Assembly: GCA_029379385.1 (NCBI GenBank)
Contig: CM055613.1
Coordinates: 15,456,001 to 15,520,000, forward strand
Direction: 5' to 3'
Length of the DNA stretch: 64,000 nt
Origin: Quillaja saponaria
Lineage: Eukaryota > Streptophyta > Magnoliopsida > Fabales > Quillajaceae
Numbering within the stretch: position 1 is the stretch's first letter; every line of letters starts with the position of its first letter. The notes beneath the pieces were generated by a model, which did not search any database, was not told the origin of the DNA, and saw only the letters and a program-made list of their open reading frames with translations. The position numbers and the translations under genes are program-made. Of this stretch, positions 24,940 through 39,149 are shown in pieces.

Positions 24940-25362
24940 TTAGGAAGAGCACCTCAGCTCTAAGCAAAAAATAAAAATAAAAATAAAATTGCACGAGCTT
25001 CCACTTGTTCCCTTCCACACAACCATAACTTGGGTTCTTTTATGATGTCTTCCATTATCGAATGAAATTAGTTGTTTGATGTATGATGCGAGATCTGACT
25101 TCCGAGCCTGGGCCTGCACCAATGAACTAGAGCATGCAAGTATGCAACCATCTGTGACAATATATTTTTCAATTAAACAGTTCAAGATCAAGGCAATCAG
25201 TCACAATAACCACGTCCAGTGCAATAAAAAATGCAGCATGAAAAAATTGGAATCTAGCCCTAGATCCAGATGCTGCTTTTCAGTCCCACACAAGGCACAA
25301 TCAGATGGATAGATCCTTGCGCAGATAAGATTGGAGGTGAAGCGTGCCCCTTGAATAATGAA

Positions 25363-28300
25363 TCAATATGGAATAACATACGGCAGAGCACAAATATCAG
25401 CAGGCTCTATCTGCAGAGCTTCTGCCCATACTTGGGGCACCTCCCTAACCTCTGAAGATTCCATCTGAGCCTTCCTTATTTGGGAACTGCTGCTGCCAAA
25501 AAGCCACTCTTGATCATCAAAATCAGACCAACCCTCTAATTTGGGTACTGAGTAAACTTGGCTTAGGTACTTGGAGTCTGGATGGGGCGGCTTTACAGAT
25601 GCTTGATCAGCTGGTGCAGTTGCAACAGTAGTCTTTCTTGAGGGAACTGAAGATGGCCGAGCTTCTATAATGCCATTTATCTTGCATCCCTTATTCTCAA
25701 CCTTAAGAACAGTGACTGCTCCCTGCCTATCCAAAGCACATGGAGCAGGCGTAGACGTTTGGCAGGGTTCCAATATCCTTCCATTTTCAATAAATGGATG
25801 AGGGAAAGAGGAGGGTCTTGGCAACTTACTGGGCCAATTGTCATTGGCTGTAAGAAAAGTCAAAGATTAATCATCACTCATTAGCTAACAACAAAACAGT
25901 GAGAGCTTTTACTAGCTTGAGAAAATCAATTTAATATGATTGAGAGACACCTATGCACATTAATATATCAATGTTAATCTCAATCATGAGATAGCCACTA
26001 TTGTCTCACAGGGAATAACTGGTATCCAGTCAAAATGGTATTCCTCTAACCAATATAAGTAGGAAAACGTCGCATGTTGTGTTTAAACACTAACTTAAAG
26101 GGAATCACTAAGTTGCAATATAACATGTCATTACGAAGAGGACTCACCATGCAGAACTCCATTTGACTCAATGTCTTTCCGTTTCTTCAGATTTTCCGGG
26201 CTAACAGCATTCTTGATACTATCCTTGGGCAGCTGTGGGGAAGTTTTTGTACCTATAGGGGCAACCTTAATGCTTTCTTTTAACCTATCATTCTCTGTGT
26301 TCTTATGTTCAGTTTTTTCCTTCACTTTTTCCTCATTTTTCTTCTCTTTATCCCTGTCTTTATCCTTCCCGTGCCCTTTTTTCTTTTTATCTTTATCCTT
26401 GCTTTTATCCCTTCTTTTATCATCGCCTTTCTTTTCTTTGATTTTCTCTTTTCCTTCCACGACTCTCTCAAAATTCTTCTCCAATAATCTAGGCATCCCT
26501 TCAACTCTAGGTTGCAAGTTACTAGTGTGGTTCCGAACCATATCATTCCCACTAGGTCGAGCCTCAAACAGTATTCCTTGCCCATCAAACTTCCTATTGT
26601 CAGCAATCTTGTCTTTGAACTTTTCCTTGCCTTCAGGCCAGGTTCCAGTGCCCTTAGCCACCAGTCTGACTGTCCCCTCATCGATTTTACGGTCTGTAAT
26701 AGGATACTTCTGAACCAATTGATTGCCAGCCCCTGATTCCACGTCCTTAATCCTCCTACCCAACTCCTCGACAAATTTTGAATCCTTGAATTCCTTAGCC
26801 GCATGGGTATTTTCTCTGAGCTTCTCTCCGTTGTAACCAGTATACTGCCTGGTACATTTCTCCTCAAAGGAGGTACAGTTCCTATCTGTATGTTTGTATT
26901 CTTTCTGAATGAGTTTATCTGCACTGGGAACCTCAGTGGGAGCCTGAATTCTTTTTTCATCTGCAGTACTGTTTTTATCTCTATCCTTACCCCTGTCCTT
27001 TTCCTTGTCTTTCTTTTTTTCTCTCTGTTTTTCCTTTTTGTCTTTCTTTTCCCTAGGCTTTCCATCACTTTTGTCTTTCTCTCGTTTTTCTTTATTTTCC
27101 TTCTTCTCTTTCTCCCTCTTCTCTTTTTTATGCTTTTTCTCTTTGTGCTTTTCCTGCAAATCATGATAAAGAATAATCTTAGGAATATGTATTCAGTTAA
27201 GGAAACAAACTTGAAATTGGTCTATATCTGAAAAAGAGAGACTAGTTTTTTCGAGAAATGAAAGCTACTGAAGGTGCACAGACATAGGAGTCTTTCGGTG
27301 TAACAGTCTATTAACTTCAAAGGTGCATGATTATGCAGATCAAATCACCCCAATTAATCGAAAATCTGAATGCTATTAACAAATTATTGATGCTTGAAAA
27401 AAATCAAGCCATGGTATAACCAATCAAGAAAAAGAAACCCTCTCATTTTCAACCAGTCTTGAGTGCAGATTAAGATTTCATGTAACACATTCAATGTAGC
27501 CTTTGTTGAGCACAAATTAAGGGATGAACAAAAGTGGAATGAATGAAACAGACAGAAAAGAAATGAGGAGGGATTACTAAAGTGGAAGGAGTGAAATAAA
27601 CTAATTTTCTCTTGTTTGTGGAGAAGTAAAATGAGGGGAAAAAAAATGTGATGAATGAAATTACAAGGTCATCCTTAAGTTGCTATATCATATGTCTCAC
27701 AACCCAATTTTCCTTCCACTTTTTCTCTGCTTGGGGGGAGATATTTTTCTCCAAAACCATTCCTCCCATTTCCTTTTGCTTGCCAAATAACAATTTTTCC
27801 AATCTCCAACCCTCCCAAAAAGATCATTACTGTCCTAGAACTCCAACAGCTAAAAGTTACATATGCTAGTGGTGGCTCAAATAAAATGTGCTTTTCTCCA
27901 AATTTGCCATCCCAACAAACAAATCCAATATCAGCAGAGAAAGTTCTGGTACCAAAAAGCCAAGGAAGTGCCAATTAGACGGCAATGTCAGTATCACCAT
28001 CTTTTATGCTTCTCATCGTTAGGTGCATTTCACCTGTGTCTAATTGAGGCTTACCAACAGGTTCCTAAACAGATTCAAGAGAACTCCAATACCATACGTG
28101 AAGTAACAGAAAATCAACTGACACCAGCAAACAGAACAATTCGCATGACCCATCATGAACTACACATAAAGCAGGAAACTCCATTGTTACCGAGAAGCAA
28201 CACTCTCATTGAAACTGTAACCATGAACGCAACAAAATAACTTGATCATTTCATTTCTCCAGAAGATTAAAGGATGAGAATACATACCAGACCAACACTC

Positions 28301-31300
28301 AGCTCATGTGTCTTTTCAACCACAAAAAGAAGCCCTGAGAGGTAGCAACTCTCACTAGCCCATCCAATCCTTCACTAAAGAAGACTCAAAATATTCTTTC
28401 CCACGTTTTAAAGATAACATATCAACAATGAGGACTCCAAGATATTAGTATTCAAACTAGGAAGGCAGTGTTGGGGAAAATGGTTTTCCTATGAACTTAT
28501 AAAGTTAGAAATTAAATCTTCTCGTTTGCTCAATAGAAAAGGAAAAAGGAAAAAAAAATCCCCACATTTTCTAATAAGAAATCCTCACTGAAGTAGCAAT
28601 GTTGAAGAAAGGTTCTTGACCAAGTCACCAGATACAACTCCAACAGAAACACCAATTGAAATGAACCTGATATGGACTCTCACTGAACCCTCAGATAACG
28701 AAGATAATATTCCTATTCATGTAGGCTTCTATAAAAGTGACCGTTGCCAAAAGATTCATTGTTCTCATGCCAAATAAGACATTAAGATTTATTTTATTTT
28801 CCATTTTCCTTTCTTTTCTTTTCTTGTTTTCAGGAAAACAAGATAAGTAATCGGAAGGAGATATCAGTCTGTTTATTGAATAAATTTATCTACTGATAAT
28901 CAAAACTCCCATGTCACTTAATATTTAAAGAAAAAGAAAAAACTGAGAATCAAAGTAGAATCAGATTTCACAGGCAGCGGAGGATGTGTTTGAGAGATAG
29001 AAATATACAGCAGGATTGAGTTGCACAAGAAAAGAAGTGACTAGGCATGGAGAAGTCAGCATAGCATTCAACAAGAATCTGCCATCTCTGTTCATGAAAC
29101 AATTTATATAGGTAGCAATATGCCATGGTATGAGGAACAAATACAGGTTAATTTTCCTGAAATGATGTTTAAGAAATCTTGTAGAATAAAAGTCTCCTAA
29201 GAAGTTGTCCAAAAGTTCCATCAAAACAGAATTCCAAGAGATAACCAAGCTGCAGCTTATCTTATCAAATAACACCTGTCTATCCTAAGAGCTCTAAATG
29301 GCTATAAACATAACAGAAGAAAATCATAGTTTTTATCATACACAACCTCAGGAAAAAAAAAAAAAAAAAACAACAACAACAACAACATTTTTCATCATTC
29401 TCTTCCTCCCTGAGCATCATTAAAAGCAGAGATCTCAACAACCTTCAAACACAGTTTACTTCTACAGAATAAGTTGATCTTTCTAGCTTTTCAGACATGA
29501 AGAATCTCTTGCTCCCACAAGGATAATTCTTAATTTAGCCCCAAAACTTCTCATACATTAACGTGCTTATTATTTAAATACAAGTAAAATCAATACTTTT
29601 TTTCTCTCTTGATAAAATTTCTGCCTATAAAAAAATGAATAAAATCTACATTCTTATAAATCAGGACAAAAAACCATCAACTTTGGTGAGAGCATATTCT
29701 TACAATAAAGGGGAAGAAATGATTCGCCAGCTTATTCTTTTCCCAATTCCAGGAACGACCTCCATATTTTTATTTATGTTAACAGAAGCAATTAAACAAT
29801 TGTTAGGTACTTGGTGAAAAATTTATCACTCACTACTAAGATGACCCTCACCACCTCCCCTCAAAAGAAAAATAAAAATTTAGAGTTCCCAACAAGATTA
29901 GGCAGGGCCCAAAAACAAAATGATATATTACATTCCAAAACAAACGAACAAAAAGAAAACCTGAAAGACAAATATGTCAGCAGCTATAAAACTAACAATC
30001 TAGATTTTTGATACTTCTAACCAAATGACAATGCATATAATTTTGAACACCATAAAAAGCTTTCCATCTGTTTCCATAACCAGACTCAAGGCCGTCTTGT
30101 AAAATTTCTCTTTCAACCTAATTACGATACTTATTTAATTTTATGAAATAACAAAAAACAGACAATCCGGATTTTGTCTTACAATTTGATAGAAACCATG
30201 GTGAACGAGAAATAATCTCAATTATAAAGCGCAACACTACTTGGAAGAGTACTCCTTCCTTCCTAGGGCTATTTGAGCAGTTCTGACTAGATAATTTCTA
30301 AAGGAAATCTGCCTATATTCAGCAAAACATCTAAGAATGGATTTAATACAATCTAAGATACAAGAAATGGCATCATAGGTGTGATACTACTTGTAATTTG
30401 TTAAAAAAATGGGAAGAGAATTCAAGACAAAAGATAAACTCAAACAAGAAACAAAATAAATAAAAGGGATCAAAGTTCAGTTTGAATTTCCAGCAATTCG
30501 AATAGGCATTGTGAGTTGAATATCAACAACAACAACAACAACAACAAAAAACATAAAAAAATTAAAGGAACCGGTGAGATCAAAGAAGTAAATTTCGGTA
30601 ACATCTTTGCTATTGTTAAAAGCTCTGATTCAATAGCACTAATTGACCTCAAGAGTTATCAGAAAGTTTGAATTGACTACAACAACATTTTGGCATAGAA
30701 AAGTAAATTTCTTGTAAGCTTGAGGCTGCTATCTTCCAACAAAATATAACCGAGATCATTGGTCAAACTTAAGGCATTCATGCTAATTTCTACGATCGTT
30801 TCATCTTGATTTAGTCTAAATTTTTTTTGGATAAATATTATTTTATTAAATCCCAGTCCTGAATTATGCATCAGATCATAAATAACTGCAGTTAGACATG
30901 AGTATCTTGACACTGTTACATGTGGATTGTGCTTGAGGGTTACAGACAATATTGTATTAAAGGGTATTGTGAACTAATCATTCAGTTGTAGCTTCAAGCT
31001 TGGCTTTAAGATTGAAGAATCTCATAAGTTCCAAAGTACAAAAGATACAATCAACAAAAATATGACCCTTCTCTTAAACCCCAAAGAATAAACTGATGAT
31101 TATTTTGCAATCTCCAAATCAATGTCAATCCTCACAACCCAACTCAAACCCGTAGACATGGCTAATCATTTGAGGAAGCTAATGGGGATATACCAAGGTA
31201 AGACATCCAATTGAAAGTTAAGATATCTCTTTCAAACTAATGAAAAAAACAAGTAGAGAAGTTTCATAAAGTAAAGTGTAAAAATCTCCAAATAACAGAC

Positions 31301-32515
31301 AAACAAACTAATGTCAGCACTATTGTGCTTCTTCCAAAGTTTTCAAGTAAATTCTCCTGACTCCTCCTAAGAATGTCACATTAGTTCAAGGTGTACTACA
31401 ATTGTCAAGTCACACATATTCAAATAAAAATAAAACATAACAAAAAGCCTCAAAGAAAGTAGGACTATATGCTGTACAGAGACAAGTTGGATTAAAACTA
31501 ATGGTTTTCATTGCCCTGACACCCTTATTATCTTAGATGAATTTGAAGCATATGGTAATTAAGTCTTCAAGTCAAGCACTATAGCACAGATTTCCTCCAA
31601 AAAAAAAAGGATCAATTTCCTGCACTAGCCACTAGACTAACTAGTAACTAGAATCCACAATAAAGGTGACAATGCTAATCCAAATGACAATTGGACTTTT
31701 AGCATCAGGACAATCTTGCATCTCACCCAGCAATTGAGCTTAACAAAAATTCTTCTACATTCTTTTCTTTAAAGCTCATTAAAATTTGGAATTGTCACAC
31801 TAAATCAAATTATAATACATAGTACCAAAAAAAAAAAAAAAGATCATATAAAACAACAAAAAGAATACAAGCACCATACCCATATGAGAAGACAAAAACG
31901 GGACTCTCTGCACCTTTTGACATAACACATGCTCATAGAAACTTGGTAAGCCATGACAATTGATTTAACATCATCTCAAACATCGTTTAATAATCAATGA
32001 ATCTACCTATTAGAAGTGTCCACTCAAATGTCAAAACTACGAAAGTAAGGGGAAATTGATACGCGGGCAATAATAGCCTCTCATTATCTTCAAAAGCACA
32101 AAAATAAATACCACATGCAAGTTTTATTTCCAATTATGTTAAGACTTACAACAAGTTCTTTTATTCGCTCTTGGTGTATGTTATCAGTTAAAAGGGGCTC
32201 CATTAATCTTCTGTATACCAAACCAATTTTTCAGACTTTTTATAATGGACTTCCTAGCACTACAAGATGCCAACCAATCAATTTAACATTGTACTATCTA
32301 CTATGTCAGTACCACTGGTGATGGATAAGGACCTAACCAGTTAAATGTCTTACAACTCCAATAAAAATTATTAAAAAGCCTTATTAATTTTATACCAATT
32401 ATATATTACAAGTGAATACTAAGAGCAGGAAATTAACCTTTTTTAGTAAGTCCACATCATCCGTCCTAACCTTCTTTTCATATCCCGGAGGTGGAAATGG
32501 AAAGCAGCGCGACAT
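25363..32515 (-). CDS. Lysine-rich nuclear-type protein of unknown function (MSRCFPFPPPGYEKK family)
   Basis: Three coding exons on the minus strand, 32438-32515, 26148-27153 and 25363-25847, join cleanly (phases 0 and 1) to 522 aa. Exon 1 encodes MSRCFPFPPPGYEKK and ends at Lys26. This conserved N-terminus is shared by plant proteins often labelled myb-like protein X or PXR1-like; the label comes from memory and no function is known to me. Residues 27-88 and about 261-310 are almost wholly Lys/Glu/Asp/Arg, predicting disordered or charged helical segments and strong nuclear localisation signals. Residues 362-522 are less charged and carry a conserved-looking EGWSDFDDQEWLFGS motif at about 466-480. 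There is no Myb, zinc-finger or enzyme domain, so the myb-like name is misleading. The gene has no stops or frameshifts. Confidence 0.88.
25848..26147 (-). other. Intron 2 of the lysine-rich gene
   Basis: 300 bp. On the minus strand it begins GTGAGTCC after CTGCATG and ends CTTTTCTTACAG before CCAATGAC. The split Ala codon is restored in frame. Confidence 0.85.
29353..29386. repeat. A-run followed by (CAA)n
   Basis: About 18 A residues followed by five CAA repeats, inside intron 1 of the lysine-rich gene. Confidence 0.85.
30524..30547. repeat. (CAA)n microsatellite
   Basis: Eight consecutive CAA units within intron 1 of the lysine-rich gene. Confidence 0.9.
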
Positions 32516-33300
32516 TGCACAGATTCCAGGTGTACACAACGCGAGCTCCTTCCAAAAATGAAAATGCTTCAATTACTTTCCAGTAGCAATGCTCCCGAAA
32601 GGGAAAGAACCAGAAACTATGCTCCTGTCCATGCACCATGTCCCCGCATTCATTTCCAGATTTCAATTTTCATCCATAAGCTTGTTAGGCACTACCAAAA
32701 CACTATTAATGAAAATCCCCAAATTTTACTTCCTTTCACCAAAAATATTGCAAGGGGCTCAAACAGATATTACTGAAATTTCATCGAGGACTCAAGGTTC
32801 AGCACCGCAACCTCTTAATCTAACTAATTGTAGTCCTATAGTGGATAATAGTTAAACAAGACCCCGATAAATATTAACTTTGGAGCTCTTGGATAAGGAA
32901 TTGAGCTAAAACTAAGTCAATCCAAAGGGTTTCTTGAGAAACAAAAATGGCCCGCTACAATCAGATCTTCCGGTGTTGCCTTCCAGGACAACAAAGAATC
33001 TTCAGCTTCTCCTCTAAGCCAAAACCCAATACCAATATCATTCCCCACTGAACAACAAACACACACAAAAGAAAAAGCTTAGACCCAGAAACCCTTGCAC
33101 TCTAAAATTGATTTCCAAGTCCTGATCACTGTCTATATCATTCTGTATATGCAATCTTCTTCCATGCTCATAGTTGCAGCAAAGAAGTTACCAGAATTCG
33201 CTAACCCCCGTCGATTTTTCGTTTCCGATCGTGGTAAGGTAGCGTTCCTGAACGGAAAAATAGACGTTCCCAGGATGAATCAAAAGAAAATTTTCCCACA

Positions 33301-33450
33301 CCTAATTTGATCGGTGGCAAAAGAGAATCGGATGTCCGATCAATGAGTATAGCTGCTAAAATCGCCGGAAAACTTAGGAAGATCGAAAGAAAAGGTGGCT
33401 GTGGCGCCTCTTATGTGCTAATATGCAAAGGGTATGAAGGAGACAGTGGC
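33301..33450 (-). other. Probable 5' UTR exon of the lysine-rich gene
   Basis: This is a GC-richer, low-repeat segment just beyond the point where the surrounding sequence turns very AT-rich. On the minus strand it reads like a plant leader (CTTCCTAAG, CCGGCGATTTT) and is followed by a possible donor, AAATTAG|GTGTGG, near 33300. A leader intron would then run to just upstream of the ATG at 32515. The exact splice sites are uncertain. Confidence 0.4.
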
Positions 33451-33785
33451 CAGCACGAGATTTGAGATTTTTGTGTCTCTAATTTTCTTTTTCTTTGTAC
33501 TAGAAGTCTAAAACTAAAAAAAATAAAATAAAATAAATAAATGGTTGGAAAGTTTGAAACTACAGTGTAGTTTAATGTCATTACTTATTTAATTGAAATA
33601 TAATCTAATAAAAAAATAGGCAAAATACCACATTTTCTTATGAGATAGCCTTGAACCTTATCCAATATATGAAAATCACAATTTTCAAATCAAAATAAAT
33701 AATTTGTTTGCCAACAAATGTTTTAATATTTTTCTTGAATTAACATTGCCAACAATTTGAATGAAAAATACTAATGTGATTTGAA

Positions 33786-33812
33786 TTTTTTTTTTTTTTT
33801 TTTTTTTTTTTT
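33786..33812. repeat. Poly-T tract (27 bp)
   Basis: Uninterrupted T run. It could be the poly-A tail of a retro-inserted sequence on the minus strand, but no coding homology is visible beside it. Confidence 0.85.
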
Positions 33813-36614
33813 GTGTTACCATACGCACAAATGTGTATTTGTGTGTAAGGTAACATTGTCCATAAATTTGTGTGTATAAAAATAAAAAATAAAAAAATCT
33901 TTTTTTTGGAAAGTAATTTAGAATAAAGGGCAATACTACAGGCACCACCATAATTAGTAGTCCCGCATTTGTAATGGCCAGATCTGTGGTTGTTCGAGAC
34001 CTGACCAGTTTGGCCAGAAAGTTGAGAAAAAGATATATATCAGTCATGAAAAACTGAATATAGAAGAAGTTCATAGTGAAAACTACAGAACAAGGAGGAC
34101 TTGGGAGAGAGAAAATTTTATTTGGTATTCAAAATATGGGTTTAGTAACTTTTTGAAGTTACTATTAGTTTCTATTATTTCTATCATTCTAAGTTTTAAT
34201 AAAAATATAAAATTAAATTTTTTGTGCACTTAAAAAATTTGACATTGATAGCGTCCAATTATGTATGTTACGATTTTCTACAAATAACGTTATCTCTAAT
34301 TTCATATCATATCATGCATGTCTAAATTACATATACCAAATATGAATAAAATGAGATATATATTATATTTTAATATTAACAAATAATAAAAATAAATGAT
34401 CATTTTATTCTTTTAACATATTATTTTCATTATCATTGTTATTTTTATTTATAGATCTTTTATTGGAAAAGAAAAAGTGGAAATCACATTCTTTGGTACA
34501 TTTTCTACAACTTAATTTCATCAATAATTGCTAACACTGCCCAAGACTCAATAAATGTAACAACAGAAATTAAAAGAAATAGTCTATTCACATTTTTGGA
34601 TAATAATATAAAAAGGAAAAAAAATTAATATTTGAGCATTAAGAGAATAACTTAATGCCATATCAATTTCTATAATGCTGACACTTAGAGCTTTTTAGTA
34701 ATGCCATGATGCCATCTGGCACACTAAAATTCGATCTGATATCGCGTATATAATACTCTCTCCCAAAATCAGGCCACATATACTCTCTCTGCATAAACTT
34801 TTTTATTTTCCAAATAACTTCAATTTGATAAAAATATACTATAATTTAGTATCAAATGGTCTAATTATTGCCCCACCCTCCATATATATAATGCACACCA
34901 CAAATTATTATAGTAATATAGACCCAAGCATAACATGTGTAAGAATTGATAATAAACATAAGGGGTATGAAATGAAAATCGTAATTAAATGGCTAAATTA
35001 TTAAAAAAATTAAAAAAATCAAACGTTTATATATTGAAGTTTATAAATAACTTAATTTGGTAATGATTTTCTCTTATTTATTAAAATTTTCATATAACTC
35101 CTAAAACCTCTCAAAATCTAAATCATATTTAATAAACGTAAATTGATTTATAATTATAAGAAGAAGCATAACGAATAAGAAATGAAAAATGTAATTAATG
35201 GGTTAAATCATAAATAAAAAATCCAAAACATTTCTATATTGGAGATAATACATAACTTAATTTGGTAATCATTTTCTTATATTTATTTTAAAAAATCATG
35301 TAACTACTAAAATTTTGTTTCATAAATTGTGGTAGCTCAATTGCTTCTTCCGAACATTTTTTTCGTTATTTACTTTTTACATAGACCTATAAGGGAAAAG
35401 ATTACAAGAAAAAAATACCCAAAAAAAAAAAAAAAAAAAACAGATCCTGTTGAATTAATAGCTTAGTGAAGCAACATTCATGAAATTTTATATTATATTT
35501 TTATTTTTTAGGAAATTTAAAATAAGTAAATCATTTAAAATTTATTTATTTTTACAATAATGTAATCAAACTATAATATACATTGGATTCATACAAAAAC
35601 AAAATCAAATAATGAAAATTTAATCAATGTCATACTATTATATTCTCACAAATAAAAAAATAAAAAAATTATGTTGGTCAAAAAAAGTAATATAAAATTT
35701 AGAGTATAAATCAATTTAAACAAAATAAATAAATCGCATAGATGTAGGATTCATCTAATACATTTAAACATTGTCACTAAATAAGAGAGTGAAAAGTATC
35801 ACTAACACCAATTGTCACAATTTTTTTTTTTTTACGTAGATAGATTTATGTGTTATAACCATGGGCAGAACCACTTACAAGTTGCAAGATCAACTGACCC
35901 CATTGATTTTTTAAAATTTCACACGTGTCTTATAAAAAATATTATATTGCCTCCACTCATTTAGTACTAAATACAAATTTAAAACCATAAGTTCTAATTG
36001 TTAAAATTTTGTCTTATTAATTAATAAATTTCTCTAAGACAAAAGTCAAATTAACAAATATTAACAAAATTATACTCTAAAATTTTTAGAATTTAGCAAT
36101 TAACTTTTCAAAATTTACTAAACCTAATAATTTAGTAAGAAAAAGCATATTCATTTATTTTATTTTTTTTCAAAATGTATTTGGACTTTTTTCTCGTTGA
36201 ATTCATGACACTTGAAAACTAATTCCGTAATTATATTTATTAAAATTGCATTCTTCTTAACTAAAATGTTTTGAAGGTGCTAGTTATACAAAGAATCTGG
36301 AATCAAATCTTATCTTCATATGAAAGAGGATTATAAGAAGGGAAATAGCTACCTCTCATTGTGTAACTCATATGCCTAACAAGTTTACATATGAACCAAA
36401 GAAAAAAAAATTAGTATTAGAATTATCAATTTCATTAGTTTGGTGTCTCTTTTTTCTCATATCTTTTCATTAAAAATTATTATCAAAATTCATTGGGATT
36501 AGAATTACAAGGTTGCTTAATATTTTATTGAAATAAATTATATTATGTCCAAATGAATTAGTAAATTTTATTCCGTGAAAAAACTTAATAAAAGAATTGT
36601 TGGGTGTTAGTAGG

Positions 36615-36635
36615 TATAATATATATATATATATA
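36615..36635. repeat. (AT)n microsatellite
   Basis: Alternating AT of about 20 bp. Confidence 0.85.
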
Positions 36636-39149
36636 AAATTTATTTATTTATTATTTAAAAAAAAACTATTTGTTTCTACTAAGAAATTTTTTTGAATCCA
36701 CTTATGCTCTTATTTACTGAGTGTGTAACATTTTATCATCAATATAAATTTATACACGGAATATGAATCAAATAATAATTCAAAAAGAAACTTAATTAAT
36801 TTCATTGTTCCAAAAGTTTTAAGAGAAAAAAAAAAAAAAAAAGTATAAAATTGAAAAGAATAAAGAGAATAAAAGCTGTACCTAAACGAATATAGGTATC
36901 GGTCAAGAGAGAAAAGTATTGAGCTCGATTTGTACCGGTAAAGAAAAAAGTTCATGCAAGCTTGTCAACTTAATTGGAATCAAATTTAGGAGACATAAGC
37001 AAATTATGAAAATTAACTTTCTTTTCTCTTACACTGATTTTGTTCCTGTCTCTCTCTAGATGTCTGTCTTTGCACTTGCATGTATAACATGTGTCTTTTA
37101 AGTATTTGTTTCTCATGGCCAAGCCAATGTAAATGCGAGACACTAGACAAGAAACAAGAGGGTATGTGTGTGATTGTTTGTGCAAAAAGACAAAGAAGAG
37201 CAGCTCCACTACAACTATGCTTTACTCTCTTTCAATTATTTATTTATTTATTATTATTTTCAGAAAAAAATCTAATATAGTATTTTATTCTTTAGGAAAA
37301 ATCTAAAATACTTCCCACCCACCAAAAAAAAAAAAAAACCTAATATACTAAATCTATTTAGTTGCTTACTTAAACATGACTACTTAGTCACTGCATGTTG
37401 ATGATATTTCTTAAGAGAGGCTCTCGATGTTTTAAATTCATCCATATGTTTAAATTAAAATTAAATAAATTTTGAAGGATAGAATATAGGTTAAATTAGA
37501 CCATGGTCACAATAACAAAATCCGAATTCAATACATATTTATTGAAAGAAATTTATGTTGACATCATTTGTAATGACATCATATGATTCCTATATAAATA
37601 AAAACAGTAATAATTAGCAACTTTGTTTTAAAACCTAGGTATTTAAAAATAATTCTTTAATTGACATAATTATCAAAATAAACACTTGAAGACATGCAAA
37701 ATATAGTAATTTTAATATACTATTTAATTTTTCCATCAACAAAATTAAAATATAAAATATAAAACGGAAGATGATGAACTACAATTTTTCTTATTGATCT
37801 CTTTTGATGTTGCACTCTTTTCTTAAAAGTGATGGCTTTAATTTCTTCACCATTTCTATTACCTTTTTCAAGTGTTATTATTCACATGATAATTATTATG
37901 TATTTAATTAATTTGAATATTCGGGGAGAGTACGCTCACGCGCTACAGATGCACGTCTCCTTAAGCAAGATGTTTAAAAAGGAAGAGTTTTGGTCAGAGA
38001 AGCCATTTGCCTAAGCACATGCGTAGGTTCACCTATTTTCTCTTAGCCACCCAACCTATCATAAATCTCTATCCGGTCAGACACGTGTCAGCTAAACAAT
38101 TACTCCAAAATTTTTTTTATTTTTTTCGTTGTTTTTTTGTCGTAGTAGATTTAAAAATTTAGTTCAGTGCGTATAATAAAAAATTAATTTTAAAGAAATT
38201 TTTATAGTTATAAATCAAATAATATAATAATTATAATATAAACTTCTTTTTAAAAATCAACCTCCGATTTTTTATTATTATTATTTTTTGGTAAATGTGA
38301 AAATTTTAGAATATTTTTACATATATATCATAATTTAAATAATTATTAGTTATCTAATACAAATAAACAGAGTCAATTTATTAACTTATCTCATTTGTCT
38401 TACTCTTGCAATTAATAAATAACAAAATTTGGAGATTTGTTTTATCCACTGTAATAATTAATTTATTCAACATATATATTATCTAATAAAATAAAACATT
38501 ATTGAAAGAAAATTTCTCTCAAATAAAAAAAAATATATATATTAATATAGTTTTTTTTTTTTTTTTTTGGCTTGGATCGAATCCCACCTTTTCAATGGCT
38601 TCTAGGGAGGCCTCACCGACCCAAAAAAGCAAAAATAATCTTGCCCTTGGATTGGAAAAATAGTGGCTTTTTATTTTATTTTATATATTTATAGAAATTA
38701 TGGTTTCATAAAAAAAATAAAAAAAATGCTTAACTTAGTATATTGAGCACCTATGCATGTAAAAAGAATCATTTAACTTCAAATTGTGATGTGGCTAAAT
38801 TGCAATAGTAAATTTTAAACTAAAAAAAATAAAATGGACCAAATAGACATTCACTCTTCCATTTTGATTTTGAATGTTAAGAAAAAAAAATTTAAGTATG
38901 TAAATATTTTTTTTTAAATTATATTTTAGTGGTGATATGGTGAACTAGTGACTACACTATAATTTGAAAATTCTGAAACAAAATATATATTTTTTTTGAG
39001 TCAACTAAAAATATAAATTGTCAATTTGACTTTTTGATTGATATAGGACAATTATGAAAAAATTAAAAAATTGTGGGGGCATAGTTAAAATTTGTAAAAA
39101 AAGTGGGCAAATTAATTTTCACCTATACCACATTTTTAAAGCTAACGAA

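Larger units (their letters stand above)
27154..32437 (-). other. Intron 1 of the lysine-rich gene (5.28 kb)
   Basis: On the minus strand it starts GTTAATTT after AAAAAAG and ends TGATTTGCAG before GAAAAGCAC. The frame passes from ...LLKK to EKHKEKK. It contains short simple repeats (A-run plus CAA repeats at 29353-29386, CAA repeats at 30524-30547, an A-run at 31826-31841). Only short open frames without domains occur. No nested gene was recognised. Confidence 0.8.
33451..39149. other. Long AT-rich intergenic block, no gene recognised
   Basis: About 5.7 kb of AT-rich sequence with homopolymers and short tandem runs: a 27-T run at 33786-33812, (AT)n at 36615-36635 and a T-run at 38551-38568. 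Small open frames (for example 33685-34074 and 36710-36955) are dominated by Phe, Tyr, Lys and Asn and look like chance. A patch with higher GC lies at about 37920-38100 and includes a CACGTG core at 38082-38087. I cannot assign it. Confidence 0.5.

Noticed and set aside
26171..27231. Several long open frames on both strands across the lysine-rich exon
   Set aside because: They are shadows of the AAG/GAA-rich coding exon read in other frames or on the opposite strand. They give Phe/Leu/Ser-rich or Arg/Lys-rich nonsense and lack splice support.
28961..30949. Open frames at 28961-29275, 29635-30011 and 30677-30949
   Set aside because: All fall within intron 1 of the lysine-rich gene, are short, and have no domain or splice support.
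33685..34074. 129-codon minus-strand frame
   Set aside because: It owes its length to a poly-T/poly-A tract encoding a lysine run. The remainder is Phe/Tyr-rich without any domain.
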